64,000 nucleotides of DNA from JANPPS01 sp965246925 (GTDB lineage Bacteria > Pseudomonadota > Alphaproteobacteria > Acetobacterales > Acetobacteraceae). Below the pieces are notes generated by a model, which was given only the letters and a program-made list of their open reading frames with translations, was not told the origin of the DNA and did no database searches. The stretch's first letter is position 1, and every line of letters begins with the position of its first letter. Made by a program: the position numbers and the translations under genes. Shown here piece by piece: positions 42,166-50,902 of the stretch. The DNA is taken from NCBI GenBank assembly GCA_965246925.1, contig OZ251994.1:2914001-2978000 (forward strand), read 5' to 3'.

Positions 42166-43002
42166 TCACAACAGCCGCCGATGCTCAAGCACCGGCATGT
42201 CGCGGCGGACGCGCTCCGTCAACGCCGGGTTGATGGAGCCGGTCACAAACCCCACGCCGTCTGGCGCTTGCGCGACGACATGGCCCCACGGGCTGCAAAT
42301 CAGCGAGTGACCGAACGTGGACCGCGTTCCGCCCTTAGCGTCACGATGCTGACCCCAGGTCGCCGGGGCCACGAACCAGCACTGCGTTTCGATCGCCCGG
42401 GCGCGAAGCAGCGGCTCCCAATGGTCCCGTCCGGTTTCTACCGTGAAAGCCGAGGGCAGAAAAATGATGTCTGCTCCCGCCCGGCGCAGGGCAAGGAACA
42501 TCTCGGGAAACCGCACGTCATAGCATATGGCACAACCGATCTTCATGCCTTCGGCCTCAAAGCTTACGAGGTCGCTGCCGGCCCCGTAGGTGGCACTCTC
42601 GCGGTATCCGAGTCCGTCGGGTGTCGTGATGTCGAAAAGATGAATTTTTCGGTAGCGGGCTATTTCCCGCCCGTTCGGATCGAACACCACGGTCGTATTG
42701 AACAGCCTATCACCGCCGTCCTCGCCCAAGGAGCCGCCGTGCACATGGATTTTGTGCTGCACGGCGGCCATGCGCAAGAACTCATAGGCTTCGCCGCCCG
42801 GCGCGCCGGACCCGGCCGGTGGTAGCGGCTCTGCCGCTGCGCGCTTGGCGGCCATGTCCCCGCCCAGGCAGGTCCACATCTCCGGCAGACCGATGATCGC
42901 CGGGCGGTCGCTGGTCATGGCTTCATCGATCAGCTGCGCGGCTTGACGGATGTTGCCGGCCTTGTCGATTCCCGCATTCATCTGCACCGCCGTCGCTCGC
43001 AT
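42166..43002 (-). CDS. carbon-nitrogen hydrolase (nitrilase superfamily, Nit-like)
   Basis: The 278-residue protein has the Glu-Lys-Cys triad of the superfamily: Glu in IGLPEMW, Lys in YRKIHLFD and Cys in GCAICYDVRFPE. This resembles Nit1/Nit2 amidases, which hydrolyse deaminated glutathione or omega-amides of keto acids. The start MRATAVQMNAG is typical. It is upstream of nadK by 6 nt. The exact substrate cannot be told from sequence. Confidence 0.92.
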   Translation of the reverse strand: MRATAVQMNAGIDKAGNIRQAAQLIDEAMTSDRPAIIGLPEMWTCLGGDMAAKRAAAEPLPPAGSGAPGGEAYEFLRMAAVQHKIHVHGGSLGEDGGDRLFNTTVVFDPNGREIARYRKIHLFDITTPDGLGYRESATYGAGSDLVSFEAEGMKIGCAICYDVRFPEMFLALRRAGADIIFLPSAFTVETGRDHWEPLLRARAIETQCWFVAPATWGQHRDAKGGTRSTFGHSLICSPWGHVVAQAPDGVGFVTGSINPALTERVRRDMPVLEHRRLL

Positions 43003-43059
43003 CGCCTCAGTCCCTCATGATCGAAGCAGTAAGCGCGCCGCTCCGGGCGTTGCGCAAGC

Positions 43060-43338
43060 TCAGTACAGGCGCGGCTCGGTTCTGACCGGTCCCGTGCGCA
43101 AGGGTGGGATAGGCGGTCCGAGCGAGTCGCGGCCTGGTTCCGGCAGGCGCAGCGCCAGACTGCGAATCTCGTTCTGTACCTCGTCCAGCCGCAGCTCGAT
43201 CCGCTCCAGCCGGGTTTTGACCCCGAGCACCGAAAACGGCATCAGAAAGAACATGAGCGCTACGGTGCCGAGCGCGATCAGGACCGCGACATGCACCCAC
43301 CAGGGGACCCAATCCGGGAACGGCAGCGGCGACACCAT
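43060..43338 (-). CDS. small membrane protein with coiled coil
   Basis: The 92-residue protein has one membrane helix (about residues 15-37, VHVAVLIALGTVALMFFLM), a short coiled coil (TRLERIELRLDEVQNEIRSL) and a Pro-rich tail. It may anchor to the inner membrane with a cytoplasmic coiled coil. No family is recognised. It lies 57 nt upstream of the nitrilase-like gene, in the same direction, and is divergent from fhs. Confidence 0.65.
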   Translation of the reverse strand: MVSPLPFPDWVPWWVHVAVLIALGTVALMFFLMPFSVLGVKTRLERIELRLDEVQNEIRSLALRLPEPGRDSLGPPIPPLRTGPVRTEPRLY

Positions 43339-43447
43339 CGTGCTTTTCTAAGACATCGGTCGCGGTTCAGGAAGAGGCTGCGCCGGTTGCATACTTCACA
43401 GAGTGCTGGGATCAATGCTTGTGTGGCGCAAACACGAGGGGCGCGCC

Positions 43448-45112
43448 ATGAACACAGACCTAGAAATCGCCCGCGCGGCGGTGTTGCAGCCGATCACGGC
43501 CATCGCGGCCCGGGCCGGCATCCCCGAATCCGCTCTGGTCCCCTACGGCCGGCACAAGGCCAAGATCGATCTGCCCTTCATCACCGCCCAGGCAGCCCGG
43601 CCGGAGGGTGCGCTGGTGCTGGTCACTGGCATCAGCCCCACGGCGGCCGGCGAGGGCAAGACCACGACCACCATCGGCCTGGGCGACGCGCTGAACCGGA
43701 TCGGCACTAAGACCATGATTTGCCTGCGTGAGCCGTCGCTGGGGCCGTGTTTCGGCGTGAAGGGCGGTGCGACCGGCGGCGGGCGGGCGCAGGTGGCGCC
43801 GATGGACGAGATCAACCTGCATTTCACCGGTGACTTCCACGCCATCACCTCGGCCAACAACCTGCTGGCCGCCTTGATCGACAATCACGTGTATTGGGGC
43901 AACGAGCTCGGCATCGACACGCGGCGGATCAGTTGGCGCCGGGCGCTGGACATGAACGACCGGGCGCTGCGCAGTATCGTGAACGGCCTGGGCGGCGTGC
44001 CGAACGGGTCGCCGCGGGAGGACGGATTCGACATCACGGTCGCCAGCGAGATCATGGCGGTGTTCTGCCTCGCGACCGATCTGCGCGACCTGCAAGCCCG
44101 GCTCGGCCGCATCATCGTCGCCCAGCGCCGCGACGGCTCCTCCGTGACCGCGAGCGATCTGCAGGCCGAGGGCGCCCTGGCGGCTTTGTTGCGGGAGGCG
44201 TTCCAGCCCAACCTGGTGCAGACGCTGGAGGGCTCGCCCGCGCTGATCCATGGCGGCCCGTTCGCCAACATCGCCCATGGCTGCAACTCCGTGATCGCCA
44301 CCAGGCTCGGCCTACAGCTGGCCGACGTGGTCGTGACGGAGGCCGGGTTCGGTGCCGATCTGGGCGGTGAAAAGTTCTTGGACATCAAGTGCCAGAGCGC
44401 CGGCCTCCGCCCCTCCTGCGCGGTGATCGTGGCGACGCTGCGGGCGCTGAAGATGCATGGCGGCGTGGCCAAGGCGGAGCTGACGCGGGAGGACCCGGCC
44501 TCCGTCCAGAAGGGCCTGCCGAACCTGCAGCAGCACGTGGCCAACCTGCAGAAATTCGGGCTGCCGGTCATCGTGGCGCTGAACGAGTTCACGTCCGACA
44601 CCGTGGCCGAGTTCCAGGTCGTAAAGGACGGCATGGCGACCCTGGGGGTGGAGGTCGTGTCCTGCGGACATTGGGCGCGCGGGGCGGAGGGCGCCGAAGC
44701 GCTGGCCCGCGCGGTGCTGGCCAAGATGAGCGCAACCGGGTACCGGCCACTCTACCAGAAAGAACTGAGCCTCGAACAGAAGCTGCGCACCATCGCGCAA
44801 GAAATATACCGGGCCGACGATGTATCGGTGCCCGCAGGGGTGAAGGCCAAGCTTGATCAATTTGAAAAGGCCGGGTTCGGACACCTGCCGATCTGCGTCG
44901 CCAAGACGCAATACTCGTTCTCGTCCGACGCAAAGGCGATGGGCGCGCCGACCGGCCACGTCCTACCGGTGCGGGAGGTGCGTCTTTCCGCCGGCGCCGG
45001 CTTCGTCGTGGCCATCTGCGGCGACGTGATGACCATGCCCGGCCTCCCCCGCCGCCCCGCCGCGCATGACATCCATGTGGACGCGAACGGCGATATCCAG
45101 GGCTTGTTCTAA
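43448..45112 (+). CDS. fhs: formate-tetrahydrofolate ligase
   Basis: The 554-residue enzyme makes 10-formyl-tetrahydrofolate from formate with ATP. It has the P-loop SPTAAGEGKTTTTIGL (64-79), REPSLGPCFGVKGGATGGG, TGDFHAITSANNLLAA and the C-terminal GAGFVVAICGDVMTMPGLP. ATG at 43448 is chosen over upstream in-frame starts; GAGGGG lies 7 nt before it. It provides one-carbon units for purine synthesis or formate assimilation. Upstream is a divergent small membrane protein. Confidence 0.97.
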   Translation: MNTDLEIARAAVLQPITAIAARAGIPESALVPYGRHKAKIDLPFITAQAARPEGALVLVTGISPTAAGEGKTTTTIGLGDALNRIGTKTMICLREPSLGPCFGVKGGATGGGRAQVAPMDEINLHFTGDFHAITSANNLLAALIDNHVYWGNELGIDTRRISWRRALDMNDRALRSIVNGLGGVPNGSPREDGFDITVASEIMAVFCLATDLRDLQARLGRIIVAQRRDGSSVTASDLQAEGALAALLREAFQPNLVQTLEGSPALIHGGPFANIAHGCNSVIATRLGLQLADVVVTEAGFGADLGGEKFLDIKCQSAGLRPSCAVIVATLRALKMHGGVAKAELTREDPASVQKGLPNLQQHVANLQKFGLPVIVALNEFTSDTVAEFQVVKDGMATLGVEVVSCGHWARGAEGAEALARAVLAKMSATGYRPLYQKELSLEQKLRTIAQEIYRADDVSVPAGVKAKLDQFEKAGFGHLPICVAKTQYSFSSDAKAMGAPTGHVLPVREVRLSAGAGFVVAICGDVMTMPGLPRRPAAHDIHVDANGDIQGLF

Positions 45113-45122
45113 GCCGGCCGGC

Positions 45123-45428
45123 CTATCCTGCGCCCTGGGCCTTCCGCACCTCGTCCAGCACCGCCTCGTGTGTCGCCAGGATGCGCCGCAGCGTGGGCTT
45201 GCCCTTGTCGCTCGCGGCGGCGATGCCCTCGTGCATCTCCTCGATCCCCGCCGCCATCTGCTCGGCGAGGCCGGACAGCTGCTCCTCGAGCTGCTCGCCA
45301 TCATCCCTGAGGTCGGCCGTCCAAAGCGCCAGGACGCGGGAAAGTTCGGTGGTCGCGCGCTGCGGCGGCACCCCTGCCTGCAGCAGCTTGATGAGCGGGG
45401 CCAGGTCGGCAGCATGGGAGCGGGGCAT
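45123..45428 (-). CDS. small helical protein of unknown function
   Basis: The 101-residue product is charged and helical, with LAPLIKLLQAGVPPQRATTE, EQLEEQLSGLAEQMAAGIEEM and TLRRILATHEAVLDEVRKAQ. No known family is recognised. ATG at 45428 is chosen because the frame upstream would need a TTG start. It is convergent with fhs, 10 nt apart, and 69 nt downstream of the HAD gene, so it may be transcribed with that gene. Confidence 0.55.
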   Translation of the reverse strand: MPRSHAADLAPLIKLLQAGVPPQRATTELSRVLALWTADLRDDGEQLEEQLSGLAEQMAAGIEEMHEGIAAASDKGKPTLRRILATHEAVLDEVRKAQGAG

Positions 45429-45497
45429 GCGCGAAATATAAGCCAAGCGCGCCGTGATTCGCCAGACGCCGAGCCGTCCGTCAGGCGTGGCGAGATC

Positions 45498-46340
45498 TCA
45501 CCAGACGAACCCAGCGATCGCCGCCACCGGCGCAAGACCGGCCGCGGCGGCCTCTGCTTCGATCTGCGCCGGGCCCGCGAGATGGGCGCCGTGCAGGCCG
45601 CCCAACACCCAGCACGCTTCCACCCCGGCCGCCGCGGCGCCGGCGATGTCGGTGCGCAGCGCGTCGCCCACGGCCAAGATGCGGCCGGGGCCCAGCAAGT
45701 CCAGCACCGAGCGGTAGATGGCCGGGTCGGGCTTGCCGAGGTCGCAGACGTCGCCACCCAGGGCCCGGTATCGCGCGGCGAGGGTCCCGGCGCAGACGAC
45801 GCGGACGCCACCGCGGATCACCTCCAGGTCCGGATTGGCGCAGATCATCTTCTGGCCCTCGGCCGCCGCGATCGCGAGCTGCGCGTCGTAGGTCGCCGGG
45901 TCGGTGGGGTTGGCGTGGTCGTCGGGGCCGGTATTCAGCATGAAATCGGCGCCATCCGGCGTGTCTTGCACCTGGTAGCCAAGGCCCGCGACCACGTTAC
46001 GGTCCCGCTCCGGCCCCAGATGATACAGCTTCGGTCCTAAATCCTGGAACCAGGGCGTGGGCCGGTCGCGCAGCATGAGATACGTCGCTTCGCCGGAGCT
46101 CATGACGCCGTCATACAGCTCGTCGGTCAAGCCCATGGCGCGCAGCTGCTCGCGGATCGGCTCGGCCCGGCGGGGGGCGTTGGTCAGCAGGACCACCCGC
46201 TTGCCGGCCCGGCGCAGCGCGGCCAGGCACTCGGGCGCGCCGGGGTAGGGTCGGACGCCGTCATGGATCACGCCCCATAAATCCAGGATGAAGCCGTCAT
46301 ATCCGGCCGCCAGCGGACCGAAACGGTCTATATGCTTCAA
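45498..46340 (-). CDS. HAD superfamily class IIA hydrolase (TIGR01459 family)
   Basis: The 280-residue protein has the nucleophile motif FILDLWGVIHDG near the N-terminus, VVLLTNAPRR, a Lys in DLGKPDPAIY and ILAVGDALRTDIAGA. This matches the TIGR01459-type HAD-IIA phosphatases of Alphaproteobacteria, related to NagD and pyridoxal phosphatase. The substrate is unknown. The ATG overlaps the pyrD stop by 4 nt, so it is co-translated with pyrD. Confidence 0.9.
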   Translation of the reverse strand: MKHIDRFGPLAAGYDGFILDLWGVIHDGVRPYPGAPECLAALRRAGKRVVLLTNAPRRAEPIREQLRAMGLTDELYDGVMSSGEATYLMLRDRPTPWFQDLGPKLYHLGPERDRNVVAGLGYQVQDTPDGADFMLNTGPDDHANPTDPATYDAQLAIAAAEGQKMICANPDLEVIRGGVRVVCAGTLAARYRALGGDVCDLGKPDPAIYRSVLDLLGPGRILAVGDALRTDIAGAAAAGVEACWVLGGLHGAHLAGPAQIEAEAAAAGLAPVAAIAGFVW

Positions 46341-47374
46341 AGGTCTGCCCCTACGGCCTGGCTGATGTGGGTAAACCCCTGGGCGCGCATGGCGGCCAGC
46401 AACTCCCGCTTGATACGCGGAATGAGCGCCGGGCCCTGATAGCTGAACGCGGTGTAGAGCTGCACCAGGTGAGCGCCCGCGCGGACCTTGGCCAGCGCGT
46501 CCGCCCCGCTGCCGACGCCGCCACAGCCCACCAGCGTGAGCCGCCCCGCCGCCAGCCGCGCCGCCTGGATCAGCACGGCGGTGCTGAGGTCGCGCAACGG
46601 CGGCCCCGACAGCCCGCCCGCCTCGCCCCGCGCCGGTGAGGTTAGGCCCGGCCGCGTAACCGTGGTGTTGGAGACCACCAGCCCCTGGATGCCCGCCAGA
46701 ACGCAGGTTTCGACGATGGTCTCGAGCGCGCCCGGCGCCAGGTCCGGGGCGATCTTCACCAGCAGCGGCGGGCGGACCGGGACCTGGGCGCGGATGGCGG
46801 CCAGGATGGAGCGGAGCCGCGCCTCGCCCTGCAGGTCGCGCAGGCCCGGCGTGTTGGGGGAGGAGACGTTGATCACGATGTAATCCGCATGGGGCGCGAT
46901 GGCGGCAACGAGCGCCGGGTAGTCGCGCTCCGGGTCGGCCCCGTCCTTGTTGATCCCGACGTTGGCGCCGACCGGCGTGCCGCGGGGCCGCCGCGCCAGG
47001 CGCTGCACGAAGGCGGCCAGGCCCTGGTTGTTCAGGCCATACCGGTTGATGACCGCCCGCTCCGCCTCCAGCCGGAACACCCGCGGGCGGGGATTGCCGG
47101 CCTGCGGCAGCGGCGTGACGCTCCCGACCTCCAGCAGCCCGAACCCGAGGCGCCGCAGGCCCCGGAGCGCCATCGCATCCTTATCGAACCCGGCGGCAAG
47201 GCCGATGGGGTTGCGAAAGTGCAAACCCATGGCCTGCACCGCGAGCGCCGGGTGCTCCCAACGATCCCCCCCGGCCAGCCCCAGCCGCAGCGCCAGGATC
47301 GCCAGCCGATGCGCCCGCTCGGCCTCCAAGTGGCGGAGGGCGGGCATGAGGCGGGAGGTAACGGCGGGTGTCAT
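46337..47374 (-). CDS. pyrD: dihydroorotate dehydrogenase (quinone), class 2
   Basis: The 345-residue flavoenzyme oxidises dihydroorotate to orotate in pyrimidine synthesis, passing electrons to quinone at the inner membrane. It shows NPIGLAAGFDKDA, GSVTPLPQAGNPRPRVFRL, NRYGLNNQG, VINVSSPNTPGLRDLQG with the catalytic Ser, and VGCGGVGSG. The N-terminal amphipathic helix is typical of class 2. ATG at 47374 is chosen; an upstream open frame is not conserved in form. Confidence 0.95.
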   Translation of the reverse strand: MTPAVTSRLMPALRHLEAERAHRLAILALRLGLAGGDRWEHPALAVQAMGLHFRNPIGLAAGFDKDAMALRGLRRLGFGLLEVGSVTPLPQAGNPRPRVFRLEAERAVINRYGLNNQGLAAFVQRLARRPRGTPVGANVGINKDGADPERDYPALVAAIAPHADYIVINVSSPNTPGLRDLQGEARLRSILAAIRAQVPVRPPLLVKIAPDLAPGALETIVETCVLAGIQGLVVSNTTVTRPGLTSPARGEAGGLSGPPLRDLSTAVLIQAARLAAGRLTLVGCGGVGSGADALAKVRAGAHLVQLYTAFSYQGPALIPRIKRELLAAMRAQGFTHISQAVGADL

Positions 47375-47437
47375 CCGGCGTGCATGCCCGAAGCTCCGAT
47401 ACTTGAGAAGGGTAGATGACCCGCTTAGGGTGATGCC

Positions 47438-47656
47438 ATGTGGAACGAGCCCTACCTCGAAACCTGCTGCCGCTCCGCCCTGCATCGCCTGGTGCTCTGC
47501 GAACCCACCGGCCGCCCCGCCGGCCTCAAAGACGGCCCGTGCCTAGAGCGGCTACGCGGCCTGGGCTTTGCGAAACGGCGCACGGACGGCCGATACGCCA
47601 TCACCGAACCGGGCCAGGCACGGCATGACCAGGAAATCCTGAAGGTGCCAGCCTAG
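47438..47656 (+). CDS. small protein of unknown function
   Basis: The 72-residue product begins MWNEPYLETCCRSALHRLVL and contains LKDGPCLERLRGLGFAKRRTDGRYAIT, a helix-turn-helix-like pattern of about 45 residues that ends in a strand (residues 29-55). That suggests a winged-helix-like small domain, but no family is recognised. AGGGTG lies upstream of the ATG. It is divergent from pyrD with 63 nt between them. It is probably real but its function is unknown. Confidence 0.5.
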   Translation: MWNEPYLETCCRSALHRLVLCEPTGRPAGLKDGPCLERLRGLGFAKRRTDGRYAITEPGQARHDQEILKVPA

Positions 47657-47772
47657 GCTTCGATGGGCCGGATGGGAGCGTCGAGGCCCGCCGCCAGAGC
47701 CGGAGCAGGATCGCGAGCGGCAGGGGGGAGGGCGTGACCTAGGGTAGGGCCCTATCGCCAATTACGCGGCAG

Positions 47773-48007
47773 GAGCGCGCCGATGCACGCAAGGTCAGCA
47801 TATTCTCCCACTACGACGCAAAGCTGCAGGCCTTCCTCGACTTCGTTAATACGTTAAGGGGGGTGTCGGCGAACTCGACCAAGCGAAGCTGCCGCATCTT
47901 TTGGAGTTAAAATACCGGGCGTCAGCGACGCGGCAGCAGAGTTGGATGGGGTTGCAAGGATACGCGAGGCCTTTGTTGGCTTCCAGGCTCATCTCTACGC
48001 CCGCTGA
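47773..48007 (+). pseudogene. decayed C-terminal end of a type I restriction enzyme R subunit (HsdR)
   Basis: Three consecutive frames together spell a typical HsdR C-terminal end: SHYDAKLQAFLDFV, then YVKGGVGELDQAKLPHLLEL, then GVSDAAAELDGVARIREAF and a stop at 48005-48007. The frame changes near 47847 and again near 47918. There is no start and no upstream HsdR sequence, and hsdM and hsdS are absent. The rest of 47657-48090, a 434-nt stretch without an intact gene, shows no further recognisable coding. Confidence 0.72.
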
Positions 48008-48090
48008 TACGGAGTATCGGCCCATAGCTGAGAACCAGCAACGCTCGTCCTCCCGAAAGCCGCCCATCCGCTTCCGGCCCACTTCCGGCC

Positions 48091-49011
48091 CTATGCGGTC
48101 ATCAAGCCCGTGGCGCTATTATGCCGGGCGACGCCGCCCCAGGCGTATTTGTAGGCTTCGTCGCCGCGCAGGAAGTCGGCTTCATGCAGGCCCTCGGCAC
48201 GCGCTTCCTCCAGCATGGCCGCCAGCAGCAGGGTGCCGGGGCTGAGTTCGGCGTAGGCGGCGTCGAAGCCGCTGAGGTAGAACAGGATGCGGCCCGGGGC
48301 GAGCAGGGTGTAGCAGGCGGCGGCGACCCGGTCGCCCAGGCGGAGGACCTGGAGGCGGAGGAGGCCGGCGGTGATGAGCAGTGGGGTGCTTTCTTGGTGG
48401 AAGGCGACGACCTTGGGGTCGGACAGGACGCCGGGTTCGCCTTGGGTGGTCCAGCGGGCGGTGTGCAGGCGGATGAGGTGCTGCAGGAACTCGGGCGCCG
48501 TGGCGGGGGTGGCGGTTTCGATCGTGTAGCCGCCGGCGCGGGCGGCGCGGTTGCGGTTCATGCGGAGTTTGCGGGCGGTGCGGGGCGGGAGGATGGTCAT
48601 GAGGTCGCCGGTGAGGGCGAGCGCCGGGCAGGGGGAGGCGGAGTGCCAGGGGGCGGACAGGCCGCGGAGGGGGGAGCCCGGCGGCACCTCCATCAGCTCG
48701 AGCGGGCGGGGGATGGCGGCCAGCAGCGGGGCGGAGTCCTGGCCCGGCGCCAGCAGGACGTCGTGATAGTCGGTTATCCCCGCGCCGATCGGCAGGCAGC
48801 GCCCGTCCAGTGCATACGTCGGCAGCACGCCGGTCAGGCGGCCGGCGGTCCGCGCGATGGCGACCCGCGGCTGACCGTTGCCGAAGTGCCGCCACCACGG
48901 CAGGAGCCAGGCCGGGTGGGCGAACGGCGTCGCGGGTGCCGCGGCGTACAAGGCGGCCCATTCCGGCTCCAACGCATACAGCGCCGCGTCGTGATCCAGC
49001 AGCGTAATCAA
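48091..49011 (-). CDS. GNAT-type acetyltransferase (CelD/BcsL family)
   Basis: The 306-residue protein has the double-GNAT layout of CelD/BcsL enzymes: TPFAHPAWLLPWWRHFG in the first half, RKLRMNRNRAARAG in the middle, and LSPGTLLLAAMLEEARAEGLHEADFLRGDEAYKYAWG near the end (the last string covers residues about 264-300). Such enzymes acylate sugars or amino sugars in polysaccharide synthesis. It starts with TTG overlapping the glycosyltransferase stop (TTGA). It is the last gene of an eight-gene unit. Confidence 0.82.
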   Translation of the reverse strand: MITLLDHDAALYALEPEWAALYAAAPATPFAHPAWLLPWWRHFGNGQPRVAIARTAGRLTGVLPTYALDGRCLPIGAGITDYHDVLLAPGQDSAPLLAAIPRPLELMEVPPGSPLRGLSAPWHSASPCPALALTGDLMTILPPRTARKLRMNRNRAARAGGYTIETATPATAPEFLQHLIRLHTARWTTQGEPGVLSDPKVVAFHQESTPLLITAGLLRLQVLRLGDRVAAACYTLLAPGRILFYLSGFDAAYAELSPGTLLLAAMLEEARAEGLHEADFLRGDEAYKYAWGGVARHNSATGLMTA

Positions 49012-50066
49012 GCGGCTTGGCTGCGCTGGCCGCTGGCGAGTTGCTGGTAGCGCTCGATCTGCAGCGCGGCCATCCGTTCGACCGAAAAGCGGGCGGCGGC
49101 GGTGGCGCGGCAGGTGGCCGGGTCGATGGCGCCGATCTGGGCGATGGCGGCGGTCATGCCGGGCACGTCGTCCACGATGAAGCCGGTGCGCCCGTGCTCG
49201 ACCACTTCGGGCAGCGCGCCCTGGCGGAAGGCGATGACGGGGGTGCCGCAGGCGGCGGCTTCCATGGCGACCAGCGAGCTGGTTTCGGCGCAGAGGCTGG
49301 GGATCAGCAGGCAGCTGGCGCGGGCCAGCAGCTGCCGCTTTTGCCGGAACCCGGCGGGCCCGACATAGCGGCGCAGGCGGTCGAGCCGGGGGGTGATCTC
49401 GTCCAGCAGATAGTTTTGATGCGCGGTGTAGCCGAACACCTCCCCGGCGACGATCAGCGGCACGCGGGCGGCGTGGGCGGCGTCCAGGGCCAGATGCACG
49501 CCCTTTTCCGGGCAGATCCGCGCCAGGACCAGCGCGGCGCTGCATCGCTTAGGGTGGACGGCGGCGAAGCGGGTCGTGGGAACGCCGTTCGAGATGGGCG
49601 GGAGCATGGCCGGACCGGGCGGAGCATGGGCGAGTTGGCTGTGCGACACGCATTGCAGCCAGGTGTCGGGGCGGTCGGGGCTGAGTGTCCCGGGCGGATA
49701 CCAATCGGGCGGCAGGTGCAGGGTGACCAGCACGGGCGGGCCCGGCGGCGGCAGGGTGTGGTGGAAATCGAGGCCGTGCATGTGGACGAGGTCGATGCGT
49801 TCGGTGGCGACCAGGCGGGCCAGGATGGCACGGATGTCGGCCTGGCGGGCGTGGTGGAAGGCGTCGTCGATGAGGCCGGCGGCGGCGGGGTAGGGGTGAA
49901 GCTCGCCGGCGGCTTCGGAGCCGTCGCACGCGACCACGATGCTGCGATGCCCGGCCTGGGTCAACGCCTGGTCCATGGCGGTCAGGATCTGTTCGGAACC
50001 GCCGACCGCGTCCGGGCCGACCGGGGCCAGGGAATAAGCGACGCTGACGATCGTCAAACGGCGCAT
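49008..50066 (-). CDS. GT4-type glycosyltransferase
   Basis: The 352-residue GT-B enzyme begins MRRLTIVSVAYSLAPVGPDA and has LVHMHGLDFHHTLP, SALVLARICPEKGVHLALDAA, and the donor site LIPSLCAETSSLVAMEAAACGTPVIAFRQGA (residues about 251-281), with the EX7E pattern (ETSSLVAME). It adds a sugar from a nucleotide donor to an unknown acceptor. The ATG lies 13 nt inside the PIG-L gene, so it is co-expressed with it. Confidence 0.85.
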   Translation of the reverse strand: MRRLTIVSVAYSLAPVGPDAVGGSEQILTAMDQALTQAGHRSIVVACDGSEAAGELHPYPAAAGLIDDAFHHARQADIRAILARLVATERIDLVHMHGLDFHHTLPPPGPPVLVTLHLPPDWYPPGTLSPDRPDTWLQCVSHSQLAHAPPGPAMLPPISNGVPTTRFAAVHPKRCSAALVLARICPEKGVHLALDAAHAARVPLIVAGEVFGYTAHQNYLLDEITPRLDRLRRYVGPAGFRQKRQLLARASCLLIPSLCAETSSLVAMEAAACGTPVIAFRQGALPEVVEHGRTGFIVDDVPGMTAAIAQIGAIDPATCRATAAARFSVERMAALQIERYQQLASGQRSQAA

Positions 50067-50902
50067 GCGAGGGTCCGGAACCGTGCGCCGGTCAGGGGCC
50101 AGCCCCAGTATTCGTAGTTGAGGCGTCCGGGATGGGGAGGCTGACTGAAGTCATACTTCGGAGCGTGGCGGAACTGTTCTTGCGCGGTGGCGAAGCGGGT
50201 CAGGAACCCGGCTTGAGTGGTGAAGCAGGCGATCATGGCTTGTTTCTGGCTTCTTTCCGCGGGGGTCAGCGCGATGGTGACGGGGTTCGGGCCGGGTAGG
50301 AAACGGGCGGTCACGAGGCTGCCGTCTGGGGCGGCGTGGTAGGCGGGAAACTCCACGATCTCACGCCCGGCGGCGGCGCGTTGCACGGCGGCGCAAGTGG
50401 CGTCGTGATCGGGGTGGCCGCCTTCGTAGGCGTGGGTCAGGATGGCCGTGATCTCGTGGTCGTCGAATCGTGTGGCGAGGGTGGTGGCTATTTCGGGGAT
50501 GTGCAGGGCGGCAGTCTGGTCGGAAATGGATAGGTTTTCAGTTTGGAACCGTTCTTGTTGGGGGAGGGGTTTAGCTGCTTGGCGGGATCCCTGTGTGTCG
50601 TTTCCCTCACCCCGGCCCTCTCCCGGAGGGAGAGGGGGTAGCTGTTGTTGTTTTGCGATATTCAGGGCTTGTCTTAACTCGTTTTGGCGGGCTTGGCCGT
50701 AGTCTTCCGGGGTGGCGAAGCCGGCTTTTGCCGCATCGTCGAGATGGCGCGGGGCGCCGTCGGTTATGTGGATAAGGAGGAGATCGCCGAGGTAGGCCCA
50801 GCTGCCGCCGGCGGCTAGCGTCTCATCGTCGGGGTGGGCCACCACCAGCGCTGTCCTTCCGAGGTATTCGTGCCGGCCGGCCAGGGCGGCGAGCAGGCTC
50901 AA
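50054..50902 (-). CDS. PIG-L family deacetylase with a REP-encoded insertion
   Basis: The 282-residue protein has the zinc motif AHPDDE close to the N-terminus and the partner motif HAYEGGHPDHDATCAA. PIG-L proteins deacetylate N-acetylglucosaminyl lipids or similar amides. Between the two motifs lies a segment beginning LPPLPPGEGRGEGND, encoded by a REP-like element and about 40 residues of unrelated sequence, which looks inserted into a surface loop. TTG at 50902 overlaps the glycosidase stop (TTGA). Confidence 0.83.
   Translation of the reverse strand: MSLLAALAGRHEYLGRTALVVAHPDDETLAAGGSWAYLGDLLLIHITDGAPRHLDDAAKAGFATPEDYGQARQNELRQALNIAKQQQLPPLPPGEGRGEGNDTQGSRQAAKPLPQQERFQTENLSISDQTAALHIPEIATTLATRFDDHEITAILTHAYEGGHPDHDATCAAVQRAAAGREIVEFPAYHAAPDGSLVTARFLPGPNPVTIALTPAERSQKQAMIACFTTQAGFLTRFATAQEQFRHAPKYDFSQPPHPGRLNYEYWGWPLTGARFRTLACAV
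50604..50638. repeat. REP-like palindromic element, copy 5, inside the PIG-L gene
   Basis: CCCTCACCCCGGCCCTCTCC with CGGAGGGAGAGGGGG makes a hairpin. Read on the minus strand it encodes LPPLPPGEGRGEG in frame with the PIG-L protein. Confidence 0.8.

Noticed and set aside
47552..47761. Minus-strand open frame overlapping the 72-residue gene
   Set aside because: Its product is low-complexity and it has no ribosome site; the plus-strand frame has a better start.
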